Of a DNA stretch of 64,000 nt, positions 42,824 to 51,752 are shown one piece after another. This stretch comes from Streptomyces sp. CG1. Its GTDB lineage: Bacteria > Actinomycetota > Actinomycetes > Streptomycetales > Streptomycetaceae. The notes below the pieces were generated by a model. The model saw only the letters and a list, made by a program, of their open reading frames with translations, searched no databases and was not told the DNA's origin. The stretch covers positions 4,030,001-4,094,000 of the forward strand of contig NZ_CP163518.1 in the NCBI RefSeq assembly GCF_041080625.1, written 5' to 3'. Position 1 is the stretch's first letter. Each line of letters begins with the position of its first letter. The position numbers were made by a program, and so were the translations under genes.

Positions 42824-43621
42824 TCAGCGGTACGACGCCCGGGTGCGGACCCGGGAGACGGCGAACAGGACGAGCAGGGTCGCGGCCATCAGCACCACGG
42901 CGACGGCGGAGCCGGTGAACAGGGCACCGCGGTCGGTGGCCGCGTAGATCAGGACGGGCAGCGGGGTCCAGTCGGGCGGATAGAGCATCATCGTGGCGCT
43001 CAGCTCGCCCATGGACAGGGCGAAGCAGAGGCCGGCGGCGGCGGTGAGCGAGGGCAGCAGCAACGGCAGCCGTACCCGCCACAGCACATGGGACGGCCGG
43101 GCACCGAGGGAGGCGGCGGCCTGTTCGTAGGCCGGGTCGAGGCGGGTGATCGCCGCCGACACGGACTGGTGGGCGAAGGCCGTGACCAGCACGGTGTGCG
43201 CGAGGATCACGATCCACCGGGTGCCGTTGAGCAGCATCGGCGGCTTGGAGAACGCCACCAGGATGGACAGTCCGACCACGACCGACGGTACGGCGAGCGG
43301 GAGCACGAACAGTGCGTCCATGACCCTGCGGTGCCGCTTCTTCAGCGCCGCCCCGGACAGCGCGGCCCAGGTGCCGACGGTCAGCGCGAGCAGGCTGGCC
43401 GCGGTGGCCGTGAGCAGACTGGTGGTGAGCGCCTGCAGGGCCTCGCCGCCGATGGCGGCACGGTAGTTGGCCGTGGTCAGGCCCGAGGGCAGGACGCTGG
43501 ACCAGTGGGTGGCGAAGGAGGCGCCGAGGACGACGAGGAGGGGAAGGGCGAACAGCGGCAGGAAGAGCAGCAGGAACACGGCCCACACCGCCCACTTGGC
43601 CCCCCGGCTATGCACCAGCAC
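42824..43621 (-). CDS. AEP-type ABC transporter permease 2
   Basis: A 265-residue permease with six hydrophobic helices and the coupling loop YEQAAASLGARPSHVLWRVR. GTG start at 43621 lies inside the end of permease 1 (14 bp overlap). FVLPLAVPSVVVGLSIL is typical of the CysTW/PotC-type permeases that include the AEP importers. Confidence 0.87.
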   Translation of the reverse strand: MLVHSRGAKWAVWAVFLLLFLPLFALPLLVVLGASFATHWSSVLPSGLTTANYRAAIGGEALQALTTSLLTATAASLLALTVGTWAALSGAALKKRHRRVMDALFVLPLAVPSVVVGLSILVAFSKPPMLLNGTRWIVILAHTVLVTAFAHQSVSAAITRLDPAYEQAAASLGARPSHVLWRVRLPLLLPSLTAAAGLCFALSMGELSATMMLYPPDWTPLPVLIYAATDRGALFTGSAVAVVLMAATLLVLFAVSRVRTRASYR

Positions 43622-44426
43622 GACGGCTCACCACCCGGTAGAGGCCGTACAGCCCCACGGAGATCAGGACGTTGACGACGGCGACCACACACGCGCCCGG
43701 ATAGTCGGACTCCAGGATCGCCTTGCTGTAGACGAGCATCGGCAGGGTGGTGACCCCCTTCGCGCCGGTGAACAGCACGATCCCGAACTCGTTGAGACAG
43801 AGCACGAGGACGAGGCTCCCGCCGGCCGCGAGCGCGGGCAGCGCCTCGGGCAGGATCACCTGCCGTACGATCCGCGGCGCCCGCGCCCCCAGTGAACTGG
43901 CCGCCTCCAGCTGCGCGGTGTCCAGCTGCGAGAACGCGGCGAGCAGCGGCCGCATCACGAACGGCGTGAAGTAGGTGACCTCCGCCAGCAGCACCCCCCA
44001 GGGCGTGGTGAGGAACTGGAACGGCCCGCTCGCCGCGCCCGTGAGTTCCGTCCACGCCCCGTTCGCCATGCCGACACCGCCGTAGATGAACAACAGCGCC
44101 AGCGTGATCAGGAAGGACGGGAAGGACAGGAACACATCGATGAACCGCGCCACCGCCTTCGCCCCGGGAAACGGCACGAACGCGATGACCAGCGCCAGCA
44201 GGAACCCGAGCACCAGGCAGCCGATGGTGGAGGCCACGGCCAGCCAGACGGTGGTCCACAGCGCGTTCCGGAACGCTTCGGAGGCGAAGACGTCGGTGTA
44301 CGGCTGCAGGGAGGTGCCACCCGAGTCCGGCTGGAAGGACTGCTGGACGACGAGGGCGAGGGGATAGAGGAAGAAGAGGGCGAGGAGGGCCACCGGGGGC
44401 AGCGCCCACAGTAGGCGCCTATTCAT
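43608..44426 (-). CDS. AEP-type ABC transporter permease 1
   Basis: A 272-residue permease, six helices, coupling loop LEAASSLGARAPRIVRQVIL. It overlaps the ATPase gene upstream by 8 bp and the second permease downstream by 14 bp, indicating strict co-translation. Confidence 0.87.
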   Translation of the reverse strand: MNRRLLWALPPVALLALFFLYPLALVVQQSFQPDSGGTSLQPYTDVFASEAFRNALWTTVWLAVASTIGCLVLGFLLALVIAFVPFPGAKAVARFIDVFLSFPSFLITLALLFIYGGVGMANGAWTELTGAASGPFQFLTTPWGVLLAEVTYFTPFVMRPLLAAFSQLDTAQLEAASSLGARAPRIVRQVILPEALPALAAGGSLVLVLCLNEFGIVLFTGAKGVTTLPMLVYSKAILESDYPGACVVAVVNVLISVGLYGLYRVVSRRAGA

Positions 44427-45465
44427 CGGTGACTCCCGCGGGCAGCAGCACCGCGTCCTCGGGCGCGAAGTGCAGGCTCACGGAGTCCCCGTGCCGGGGC
44501 GGGTCCTTGAGTTCACGCACGTCCGCCATGAGGGACTGCCCGCCGACCTCGACGTACAGCCGATGCGTGGCTCCCCGCCACTGGATCTCCCGTACGACAC
44601 CGGCGAGTTGATTGGGGCCCTGGCCCAGTCCGACGACATGCGGGCGTACACACAACGTGGCCCGTGTCCCCGCGGCCACGCCCAGCGTGTCGACCTTCAG
44701 CTCCGTACCGGCGAAGGAGACGCCCCCGGACCCCACGGTCACCGGCACCAGGTTCGCGCCGCCCACGAAGGAGGCGGTGAACTCGTCGGCCGGGGCACGG
44801 TACAGCTCCCTCGGCGTGCCGCAGGCCTGGAGCCTCGCCTTGTCCATGACGGCGATCCGGTCGGCCAGCGTCAGTGCCTCGACCTGGTCGTGGGTGACGT
44901 ACAGCATCGACACTTCCGGCAACTCGCGGTGCAGCCGGGCGAGTTCGGCGAGCATCCCGGAGCGCAGCTGGGCGTCCAGCGCGGACAGCGGCTCGTCCAG
45001 GAGCAGGACGTCCGGCCGGATGGCGAGCGCGCGGGCGATGGCGACGCGCTGCTGCTGTCCGCCGGACAGCTCGCGCGGGTGGCGGCGGGCGTAGGCGGCC
45101 ATGCCGGTCATCTCCAGCGCCTCGGCGACCCGCTGCCGTATCTCGCTCCTGGCCGTTCTACGGGCGCGGAGTCCGAAGGCCACGTTCTCGTCGACCCGCA
45201 GGTGCGGGAAGAGCGCGTAACTCTGCACGACCATGCCGATGCCCCGCCGGTACGGCGGCAGGTCCGTCACGTCCCGGCCGCCGAGAAGCACCCGCCCGGA
45301 CGCGGGCCGGACGAACCCGGCGACCGCCCGCAGCGCGGTGGTCTTGCCGGATCCGGACGGCCCGAGCAGCGCCATGACCTCTCCCGGCTCGACGGTCAGG
45401 TCGAGCGAGTCGAGCACGATGTTGCGGTCGTAGGCGACGGTGACGGAGTCGAAGCGGATGCCCAT
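44419..45465 (-). CDS. AEP-type ABC transporter ATP-binding protein
   Basis: A 348-residue ATPase with a C-terminal TOBE-type domain: Walker A GPSGSGKTT, Q-loop VVQSYALFPHL, signature LSGGQQQRVAIARALA, Walker B DVLLLDEPLSALDAQ, H-loop YVTHDQVEA; TOBE from about 245 (GGANLVPVTVGSGGVSF). The length and tail fit spermidine/AEP-type importers. ATG 45465 is one base after the stop of the HAD gene, so translation is coupled. Confidence 0.9.
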   Translation of the reverse strand: MGIRFDSVTVAYDRNIVLDSLDLTVEPGEVMALLGPSGSGKTTALRAVAGFVRPASGRVLLGGRDVTDLPPYRRGIGMVVQSYALFPHLRVDENVAFGLRARRTARSEIRQRVAEALEMTGMAAYARRHPRELSGGQQQRVAIARALAIRPDVLLLDEPLSALDAQLRSGMLAELARLHRELPEVSMLYVTHDQVEALTLADRIAVMDKARLQACGTPRELYRAPADEFTASFVGGANLVPVTVGSGGVSFAGTELKVDTLGVAAGTRATLCVRPHVVGLGQGPNQLAGVVREIQWRGATHRLYVEVGGQSLMADVRELKDPPRHGDSVSLHFAPEDAVLLPAGVTDE

Positions 45466-45466
45466 C

Positions 45467-46180
45467 TCAGCGCGCTCCCGAGAGCAGGGCGGGCAGGCCG
45501 GCGACGGAGTCGAGGACGTGTGTGGCACCGGCGGCGCGGAAGGCCTCGTCGCCGTGTGCCCCGGTGCGCACCCCGGCGACCAGCCCGGCCCCGGCGCGTA
45601 CGCCGCTGAGCACGTCGTACGAGGTGTCCCCGGCGACGGCGATCTGGCGTACGTCCTCTGCGGCCTTGGTGCGGACGAAGGCCTCCAGGACCATGTCCGG
45701 GTACGGCCGTCCGCGCCCGCCGGCGTCGGCCGGGCACAGGGTGAGCGAGACGGGGAACGAGGAGTCCCGCCAGCCGAGGGCGTCGAGGATCGCGTCCTGG
45801 GTGACGCGGGCGAAGCCGGTGGTCAGCACGACGGTACGGCCGCCGGCGGCGAGTTCCTCGATGGCCTCGCGGGCGCCCGGCACCGGGGCGATGAGACCGG
45901 CGTCGACCAGGTCGCCGTACGCCTTCTCGAAGGCGGTGTTGGCGCGCTGGGCGCGGTCCTCGTCGCCGAACAGGTGCCGGAAGACGGAGATCTTGGACTC
46001 GCCCATGGTGGCGCGGACGTAGGCGAGGTGTCCGGCGTGCTCGGCGGAGCCGGGTGCGACGCCGAGTTCGATGGCGGCCGCCTCGAAGGCGCGCTCGACC
46101 AGTCCGCCGTCGGCGACGGTCGTGCCGGCCATGTCGAGGACGACGAGACGGATGTCGGTCATGGTGGTCAACGTGCTCAC
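45467..46180 (-). CDS. Phosphonatase-like HAD hydrolase
   Basis: A 237-residue HAD enzyme related to phosphonoacetaldehyde hydrolase (PhnX). Motif I VVLDMAGTTVADGG has the DxAGT nucleophile region; RATMGESKISVFRHL keeps a Lys at the place of the Schiff-base Lys in PhnX (MGxxK), supporting C-P bond cleavage; motif IV is VAGDTSYDVLSG. Expected reaction: phosphonoacetaldehyde to acetaldehyde and phosphate. Start taken as GTG 46180 because it overlaps the previous stop (GTGA); ATG 46162 is the alternative. Confidence 0.85.
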   Translation of the reverse strand: MSTLTTMTDIRLVVLDMAGTTVADGGLVERAFEAAAIELGVAPGSAEHAGHLAYVRATMGESKISVFRHLFGDEDRAQRANTAFEKAYGDLVDAGLIAPVPGAREAIEELAAGGRTVVLTTGFARVTQDAILDALGWRDSSFPVSLTLCPADAGGRGRPYPDMVLEAFVRTKAAEDVRQIAVAGDTSYDVLSGVRAGAGLVAGVRTGAHGDEAFRAAGATHVLDSVAGLPALLSGAR

Positions 46181-47301
46181 CAGCCCAGTTCGTTCGCGGT
46201 GGTCTCGGCTATCGCGGGGGAGCAGGTCATGCCGCGCCCGCCGGGCCCGGTGACCAGCCATACGCCGTCGCTCACCCGCTGCCGGTGGACGACCCGGCTC
46301 GTGTCGGTGCACTGCGCGTACACACCGGCCCAGCGGCGGCGGATCTTCGGCAGCGGCCGGCCGAGGAGCGACTCGACGACCTCGGTGAGGTGCTCGTACG
46401 GCTCCTCGACGGTGTCGAAGGCGAAGGGGTGCTCGTACTCGTGGGTGTCGCCGATGGTCAGGCCGCCGTCGGCGCGCTGCACCATGAGCAGCTGCATCTT
46501 GTGCTCGGCGGCGGTCTTCGCTTGGGCTTGGCCGGAGTTGAGCACGTCCAGTGCCGGGGAGGCGTAGGCCGGGTAGTAGCGGAAGCTGTCGGCGTCCGCG
46601 ACCGAGGTGGTGAGCGGCTCGCCCAGCGGGGCGGTCTGCATCATCTGCAGGCGGACCCGGCGCACGGGCAGCTCGGGTCCGGCCAGCTCGCGGACCAGTC
46701 CGCCGAGCCAGGCGCCGGTGCACAGGACGACCGTGTCGGCCTGGTGTACGTCCCCGTGGTCGTCCCGGACGGTCCCGGCACCGACCACCTCGCGCACCTC
46801 CCGTCCCGGCAGGAAGGTGTAGTTCGGGGACTTCAACAGCTCGGCGCGCAGGGCGAGTTGGGTGGTGCGCGGCTCGACGGCCGCGTCCCGCTCGCAGTAC
46901 AGGGCGGCGGTGAAGTCGCCCCGCAGGGCCGGGTTGAGGGCGCGGGCCTCACCCGGGGTGAGGAGCTTGTAGCCACGGGCGGCGGCATCCGGCCGGGCCA
47001 CGGCGGCCTCGGCGACGGCCAGCTCCAGGGCGCCGCGTACGGGGGTCAGGGACCCGTTCGCCCGGAAGCCCAGCGCCGGCACACGCGCGCCGACGCCCTC
47101 CCACAGCTCCCGCGCCCGCAGCGCGGTCTCCAGCTCTTCTCCACCCGCGCGGCCACTGACCCAGATCTGCCCGAAGTTGCGCAGCGAGGCACCGCGCGCC
47201 TCGGCCTCACGCTCGATCTGGACGACCTGATGGCCACGTTCCACTGCATGCCAGGCGTGCATGGTGCCCACCACGCCTGCTCCGACGACTGTCACTTTCA
47301 C
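46177..47301 (-). CDS. FAD-dependent amine oxidoreductase of phosphonate clusters
   Basis: A 374-residue DAO-type flavoenzyme: dinucleotide motif VTVVGAGVVGTMHAWHAVER, FAD-contact region GASLRNFGQIW, C-terminal WLVTGPGGRGMTCSPAIAE. It belongs to the group found beside AEP transporters and phosphonatases (recalled as TIGR03364), some of which oxidise N-methylated AEP or AEP to phosphonoacetaldehyde. That would replace the missing PhnW transaminase. GTG start 47301 follows GAGGAGCG. First gene of the operon, 77 bp after the candidate operator. Confidence 0.85.
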   Translation of the reverse strand: MKVTVVGAGVVGTMHAWHAVERGHQVVQIEREAEARGASLRNFGQIWVSGRAGGEELETALRARELWEGVGARVPALGFRANGSLTPVRGALELAVAEAAVARPDAAARGYKLLTPGEARALNPALRGDFTAALYCERDAAVEPRTTQLALRAELLKSPNYTFLPGREVREVVGAGTVRDDHGDVHQADTVVLCTGAWLGGLVRELAGPELPVRRVRLQMMQTAPLGEPLTTSVADADSFRYYPAYASPALDVLNSGQAQAKTAAEHKMQLLMVQRADGGLTIGDTHEYEHPFAFDTVEEPYEHLTEVVESLLGRPLPKIRRRWAGVYAQCTDTSRVVHRQRVSDGVWLVTGPGGRGMTCSPAIAETTANELGW

Positions 47302-47367
47302 GACGTCAACGCTCCTCGGGATCGGGGAACCGGAAGGGTCCGGCTGACAACGAGAGCGTGAACGACC

Positions 47368-47405
47368 CATCACGTTTGGGCTAGACCCGTTATTCTTTCG
47401 TGATG
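47368..47405. promoter_or_regulatory. Operator-like region of the phosphonate-type operon
   Basis: A GGGCTAGACCC core (47378-47388), close to the TGGTCTAGACCA-type sites of HutC/PhnF-like GntR proteins, lies within an outer perfect inverted repeat CATCACG (47368-47374)/CGTGATG (47399-47405). It sits between the GntR gene and the operon it probably controls. Confidence 0.55.
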
Positions 47406-47469
47406 CTCCCGATAACGTAGGGGAGGTTGATTTTCAGCCGCGCGGATGGGTGGCGGTGACGGGTGGCGG

Positions 47470-48225
47470 TCAGCCTTTGAGGTGGGCGGTGAAGGAGAAC
47501 CGGTCGCCGCGGTACAGGGTGCGCACACGCTCCAGCGGCCGCCCCTCGGTGTCCCGGGACACCCGGTGGATCAGCAGCATCGGCAGCGCCGGCGGGGTGC
47601 CGATGAGCAGGGCCTCCCGGGGCGTGGCCAGCACGGTCTCGATGCGCTCGTCGGCGTCGCCGAAGTCGATGCCCTGGTCCTTCAGATAGGCGTAGAAGGA
47701 GGAGTCCGGGTCGAAGCCGCTCCGCAGACCCGGCACCCGCTCGACGGAGACGTAAGTACTCTCCAGCCCGACCCGCTCGTCGTCGGCGAGCAGCACCCGC
47801 TCCAGGTGCCAGACGGGTTCGCCCCGGGTGAGCCCGGTCTCGGCGGCGAGGGCCTCCGGGCAGGGGAAGCGGTCGAGGGTGACGAGCGCACGACCGGGCG
47901 TACGGCCCTGCCGTCGCACACCCTCGGTGTAGCTGGCGAGGGACAGCGGCTGGGCCAGCTTGGGCCCGGCGACGACGGTGCCGCGCCCCTTGCGCCTCAG
48001 CCGCCCCTCCAGCACCAGCTCGCGTACGGCCTGCCGCACGGTCTCGCGGGCGACGTCGTACCGCTCGGCGAGATCCCGCTCGGTGGGGATGACGCTGTCC
48101 TCCCCCAGTTCGTCCAGCAGCGCGGCGATCCGTGCCTTCACCGCGTAGTACTTGGGGATACGCCCGTGCTCGGGAATGCCGGAGCGGACGGGGGCGCCGG
48201 GGGCCTGGTCGTTCGGGTAGTCCAC
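47470..48225 (-). CDS. GntR/HutC-type regulator of the phosphonate-type operon
   Basis: A 251-residue protein: winged helix (KYYAVKARIAALLDELGEDS, PTERDLAERYDVARETVRQA, RRKGRGTVVAG) and a UTRA ligand domain (EPVWHLERVLLADDERVGLE; LLIGTPPALPMLLIHRVSRD). Such HutC-type regulators respond to the substrate or its phosphonate. It is transcribed in the same direction as the operon, 168 bp ahead of it. GTG start at 48225. Confidence 0.87.
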   Translation of the reverse strand: MDYPNDQAPGAPVRSGIPEHGRIPKYYAVKARIAALLDELGEDSVIPTERDLAERYDVARETVRQAVRELVLEGRLRRKGRGTVVAGPKLAQPLSLASYTEGVRRQGRTPGRALVTLDRFPCPEALAAETGLTRGEPVWHLERVLLADDERVGLESTYVSVERVPGLRSGFDPDSSFYAYLKDQGIDFGDADERIETVLATPREALLIGTPPALPMLLIHRVSRDTEGRPLERVRTLYRGDRFSFTAHLKG

Positions 48226-48273
48226 GCAGGGATCGTCGCAGACGGCGCGGGTGTTGGCCGTACGGCCCCTGGT

Positions 48274-49134
48274 TCAGCGGCGTCTGCGGGACAGCAGCGA
48301 CGCACTCGCGCCGGCGCCGACCAGCGCGGCGGTGGCCGCGAGCAGCACGGTGGCGAGGCCGGGCCCCGTCCGGGCCAGCTCACCGGGTCGCCGCCCCACG
48401 CCCGGCCCCGCCTCGGCGAACGGCGGGGAGGAGCCGGGGGTGGAAGCGGGAGCGGCGGTGGGGATGCCGGGGATGACCTGCGGGCTGCCGGACGCACTGG
48501 GCGCACTGGGCGCCACGCTCCCGCCGTCCCGCGTACCCTGCGGATCCGGTGTCGGATACGCCCCGTCCGCGCCGATCCCGAACCGGTACGGGTTGGACTC
48601 ACCGACCCAGTCCCCGTCGTCGCCCCGGCGCTGGACGACGGCGGCGTTGACGGTGACCCGCTCGGTGACGGCGTCGGAGGGGAGCGCAAGTCTGACCTTG
48701 ACGCTGACGGTCCTGCCGGGCGGTACGGCGAACCCGTCGAACCCGGCGGCGTCCAGCACGCCGATCAGCTCCTGCTCGTCGGTGCCCTCGAACTTCACCG
48801 GCCGGACCCTGGAGCCGTCGAAGAAGTCCAGCTGGGGCTGGTCCGGGCGCAGCGCGCGCTTGTCGTCGACGAGCACGATCACCGGGCGGATGCCGGTGCA
48901 GGTCCGGCGGGTGCTGTTGGTGAGGTCGACGTACCAGGTGCCGTATCCGCCGCCCGGCTCATAGGAGGCCGGTCCACCGCGGATCCGGGCGGACAGCGGG
49001 AAGGCCCGCGCGTCGGCGCCGACACAGGCGGGGGGCGCGCCGACGCGGGCGGCGGCCGGCGACGCGGGGACGAGGACGACTACGGCGACGGCGGCGACGG
49101 CGAGGCAGGGGGACAGAGGTGTGCACAGTCGCAT
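48274..49134 (-). CDS. Secreted surface protein with LAXTG sorting signal
   Basis: A 286-residue protein: signal peptide (LSPCLAVAAVAVVVLVPASP), a beta-rich domain of about 165 residues with two Cys (CVGAD, TCTGIRP), a Pro/Ser/Ala-rich stalk, and the C-terminal signal ELARTG followed by a hydrophobic helix and RRRR. LAXTG is the recognition motif of class E sortases, one of which is encoded at 58711-59523. It is likely wall-anchored. Function of the ectodomain unknown. Confidence 0.85.
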   Translation of the reverse strand: MRLCTPLSPCLAVAAVAVVVLVPASPAAARVGAPPACVGADARAFPLSARIRGGPASYEPGGGYGTWYVDLTNSTRRTCTGIRPVIVLVDDKRALRPDQPQLDFFDGSRVRPVKFEGTDEQELIGVLDAAGFDGFAVPPGRTVSVKVRLALPSDAVTERVTVNAAVVQRRGDDGDWVGESNPYRFGIGADGAYPTPDPQGTRDGGSVAPSAPSASGSPQVIPGIPTAAPASTPGSSPPFAEAGPGVGRRPGELARTGPGLATVLLAATAALVGAGASASLLSRRRR

Positions 49135-49398
49135 GAACACATGACCATGCCGTATGTCCGGTGGTGCGCCGGGCTCCCACTCCGAATCCCCTCGGGAACT
49201 CCGCTCGATCAGCCGAGTTCCCGGGGACGGGGTCACCCGGTGATGGTGACGTCCACCGTGACGACGGTCTCCGGATCGCCCCCGCGTTCGAGCGAAGCCG
49301 AGAACTCGGGGGAGCCACCAGCCGGCCACGAGCCCGCACCCGGCGACGGCCTGCAGAGCAACGGCGCTCGACTCCCCCGGCGGAAGCACAGGGCACCG

Positions 49399-50622
49399 TC
49401 ACGCGTCCGCCCGCCCGAACACCGGCCCCAGCAGCAACTGCGCCGCGCCCTCCGCCACGGCCCGTTCCCCGCCCCCGGCCACCCGGACCGGCACCTCACC
49501 CCCGAGCACCCCCTCCCGCCGAGCCCGGGCATCCAGCACGTCGCCGACCCCCCGCACAAACACCTCCGGCGCCCCCGCCACCGTCCGCCCCCCGAGCAGC
49601 ACCACATCGATGTCCAGCAGCCCCACCAGATTCGCCGCCCCCACCCCCAGCACCCGCGCCGCCTCCCCTGACTCCCCCCGCCCCACGGCCGCGAGGCACA
49701 GCACCTCCACGCACCCCCGGTTCCCGCACTCGCACAACGGCCCGTCCAGCTGGATCACCTGGTGCCCGAACTCCCCCGCCCCGGTCCGCGCCCCGCGATG
49801 CACCCGCCCACCGATCACCAGACCGGCACCGAGCCCCGTACCGAGATGCAGGTAAGCGAAGGAGCTGCTTCCCGCCTCGCCCCCGACCGACAGTCCGAGC
49901 GCCGCGGCGTTCGTGTCCTTGTCCACCACCACCGGCACCCCCAACCGCTCCCCGAGCGCGTCCCGCAGCGGAAACCCGTCCCACTCGGGAAACCCGGTCA
50001 CCCGGTGCAACACCCCCCGTGCGTGATCGAGCGGCCCCGGAAGCGCCACCCCCACCCCGAGCAGCGTCCCGACCCCGGCGAGCCCCTCGTCCCCGAGGCC
50101 CAGGCCGTCCGCCACCAGCCCCTCCACCGACCCGGCGACCACCCCGAGCACCGCCTCCGCCCCGGCCCCGAGATCCAGCTCCGCCCGCCGCTCCCCCACC
50201 ACGGCCCCGTCCAGATCGACCAGCACCGCCCGCAGCTCGTCCCGGTCCAGATGCACCCCCACCGCATGCCCCGCCTCCGGCACCAGCCGCAGCACGGTCC
50301 GTGGCTTGCCCCCCGTCGACGCGCGCCGCCCGGCCTCCGCCGCGAACCCCTCCTCCCGCAGCCGCGCCGTGATCTTGCTGACGGCCTGCGGGGTCAGCCC
50401 GGTCCGCTCGGCCAGCTCGAGCCGGCTGATGCCCTCCGCCCCGGCGTCCCGCAGCAGCCCCAGCACCAGCGCAGTGTTGTGACTGCGCACCACACCGAGG
50501 TTCGCCCCCACCGGCCCACCGCTTCCCGACCCGGACGCGGCCCTCGGCCCGGACCCCGCACCCGCGGCCGTCCCCGTCTCCATCCCCGCCCTCGTCCTCG
50601 TACTCGTCCTCGCCCTGTTCAC
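49399..50622 (-). CDS. ROK-family transcriptional regulator
   Basis: A 407-residue ROK protein: winged helix at about 40-100 (SHNTALVLGLLRDAGAEGIS, LAERTGLTPQAVSKITARLR) and a sugar-kinase-like domain with VGVHLDRDELRAVLVDLDG, VDKDTNAAALG and the zinc motif CECGNRGCVEVLC. The N-terminal 35 residues are low-complexity Gly/Ser/Ala; GTG 50622 is used, but ATG 50583 is also possible. It is divergent from the Gfo/Idh/MocA gene over 56 bp containing a strong dyad. Confidence 0.88.
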   Translation of the reverse strand: MNRARTSTRTRAGMETGTAAGAGSGPRAASGSGSGGPVGANLGVVRSHNTALVLGLLRDAGAEGISRLELAERTGLTPQAVSKITARLREEGFAAEAGRRASTGGKPRTVLRLVPEAGHAVGVHLDRDELRAVLVDLDGAVVGERRAELDLGAGAEAVLGVVAGSVEGLVADGLGLGDEGLAGVGTLLGVGVALPGPLDHARGVLHRVTGFPEWDGFPLRDALGERLGVPVVVDKDTNAAALGLSVGGEAGSSSFAYLHLGTGLGAGLVIGGRVHRGARTGAGEFGHQVIQLDGPLCECGNRGCVEVLCLAAVGRGESGEAARVLGVGAANLVGLLDIDVVLLGGRTVAGAPEVFVRGVGDVLDARARREGVLGGEVPVRVAGGGERAVAEGAAQLLLGPVFGRADA

Positions 50623-50646
50623 ACCCCCATTCTCCCCACCACTTGC

Positions 50647-50671
50647 ACTTTGGCAACAGCGTTGCGAAAGT
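50647..50671. promoter_or_regulatory. 25-bp dyad operator between ROK and Gfo/Idh/MocA genes
   Basis: ACTTTGGCAAC (50647-50657) and GTTGCGAAAGT (50661-50671) are inverted with one mismatch around AGC. It fills the only intergenic space between the two starts, ending 8 bp before the oxidoreductase ATG. Probably bound by the ROK protein. Confidence 0.8.
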
Positions 50672-50678
50672 AGGACCC

Positions 50679-51752
50679 ATGACTGCTACCCCCCTCCGCG
50701 TCGGCCTGATCGGCTACGGCCTCGCCGGCTCGGTCTTCCATGCCCCGCTGATCGCCGCCACCGAGGGCTTCGCCCTGGACACCGTGGTCACCTCGAACCC
50801 CGAGCGACAGAAGCGGGCCCGGTCGGAGTTCCCGGACGTCCGCACGGCAGCCACCCCCGAGGAGCTGTTCGACCGTGCCGACCAGCTGGACCTGGTCGTC
50901 ATCGCCTCGCCGAACAAGACGCACGTCCCGCTCGCCACCGCCGCCCTCAAGGCGGGCCTGCCGGTCGTCGTCGACAAGCCGGTCGCCGGCACCGCGGCCG
51001 AGGCCCGTGACCTCGCCGCCCTGGCCGAGGAGCGCGGCCTGCTGCTGTCCGTCTTCCAGAACCGCCGCTGGGACAACGACTTCCTGACGTTGCGCCGGCT
51101 GATCTCCCAGGGCGACCTGGGCGAGGTATGGCGCTTCGAGTCCCGCTTCGAGCGCTGGCGCCCGCAGCCCAAGGGCGGCTGGCGCGAATCCGGCGACCCG
51201 GCAGAGATCGGAGGTCTGCTCTACGACCTCGGCAGCCATGTCGTGGACCAGGCCCTGGTCCTCTTCGGCCCGGTCACCGAGGTGTACGCCGAGTCGGTCG
51301 TCCGCCGTCCCGGCGCCGAGACCGACGACGACACCTTCATCGCCCTCACGCACGCGACCGGCGTCCGCTCCCACCTCTACGTCTCCGCGACGGCCGCCCA
51401 GCTCGGCCCCCGCTTCCGGGTCCTCGGCTCGCGCGCGGGCTACGTCAAGTACGGCCTGGACCCGCAGGAAGCGTCTCTGCGCGAGGGCGACCGCCCCGGC
51501 ACCACCGCCGACTGGGGTACGGAGGACGCGTCCCTGTGGGGCCGGATCGGCTCCGGGGAGTCCCCGGTGACCGGCGGCGGGACCGCCGTACCGACCGTGC
51601 CCGGCGACTACCCCGCCTACTATGCGGCCGTCGCCCGCGCCCTGACCGGCGCCGGCCCCAACCCGGTGACCGCGCTGGAGGCGGCCGCCGCCCTCGACGT
51701 ACTGGAAGCGGCCCGCCGGTCCGCCCACGACAAGGTGACGGTGGCCCTCTGA
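50679..51752 (+). CDS. Gfo/Idh/MocA-family oxidoreductase
   Basis: A 357-residue NAD(P)-dependent sugar/inositol-type dehydrogenase: VGLIGYGLAGSVFHAPLIAA, VVIASPNKTHVPLATAALKA and VVVDKPVAGTAAEARDLAAL (the usual EKP is DKP); GGLLYDLGSHVVDQAL has the catalytic Asp/His. Substrate likely a sugar or sugar acid sensed by the ROK regulator. ATG at 50679; its stop overlaps the start of the next gene (TGATG). Confidence 0.9.
   Translation: MTATPLRVGLIGYGLAGSVFHAPLIAATEGFALDTVVTSNPERQKRARSEFPDVRTAATPEELFDRADQLDLVVIASPNKTHVPLATAALKAGLPVVVDKPVAGTAAEARDLAALAEERGLLLSVFQNRRWDNDFLTLRRLISQGDLGEVWRFESRFERWRPQPKGGWRESGDPAEIGGLLYDLGSHVVDQALVLFGPVTEVYAESVVRRPGAETDDDTFIALTHATGVRSHLYVSATAAQLGPRFRVLGSRAGYVKYGLDPQEASLREGDRPGTTADWGTEDASLWGRIGSGESPVTGGGTAVPTVPGDYPAYYAAVARALTGAGPNPVTALEAAAALDVLEAARRSAHDKVTVAL

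Noticed and set aside
49135..49398. Coding-like tail (VVTVDVTITG) on the reverse strand before the ROK stop
   Set aside because: Only about 40 codons look gene-like and there is no start or recognisable homologue; may be a remnant but cannot be supported.
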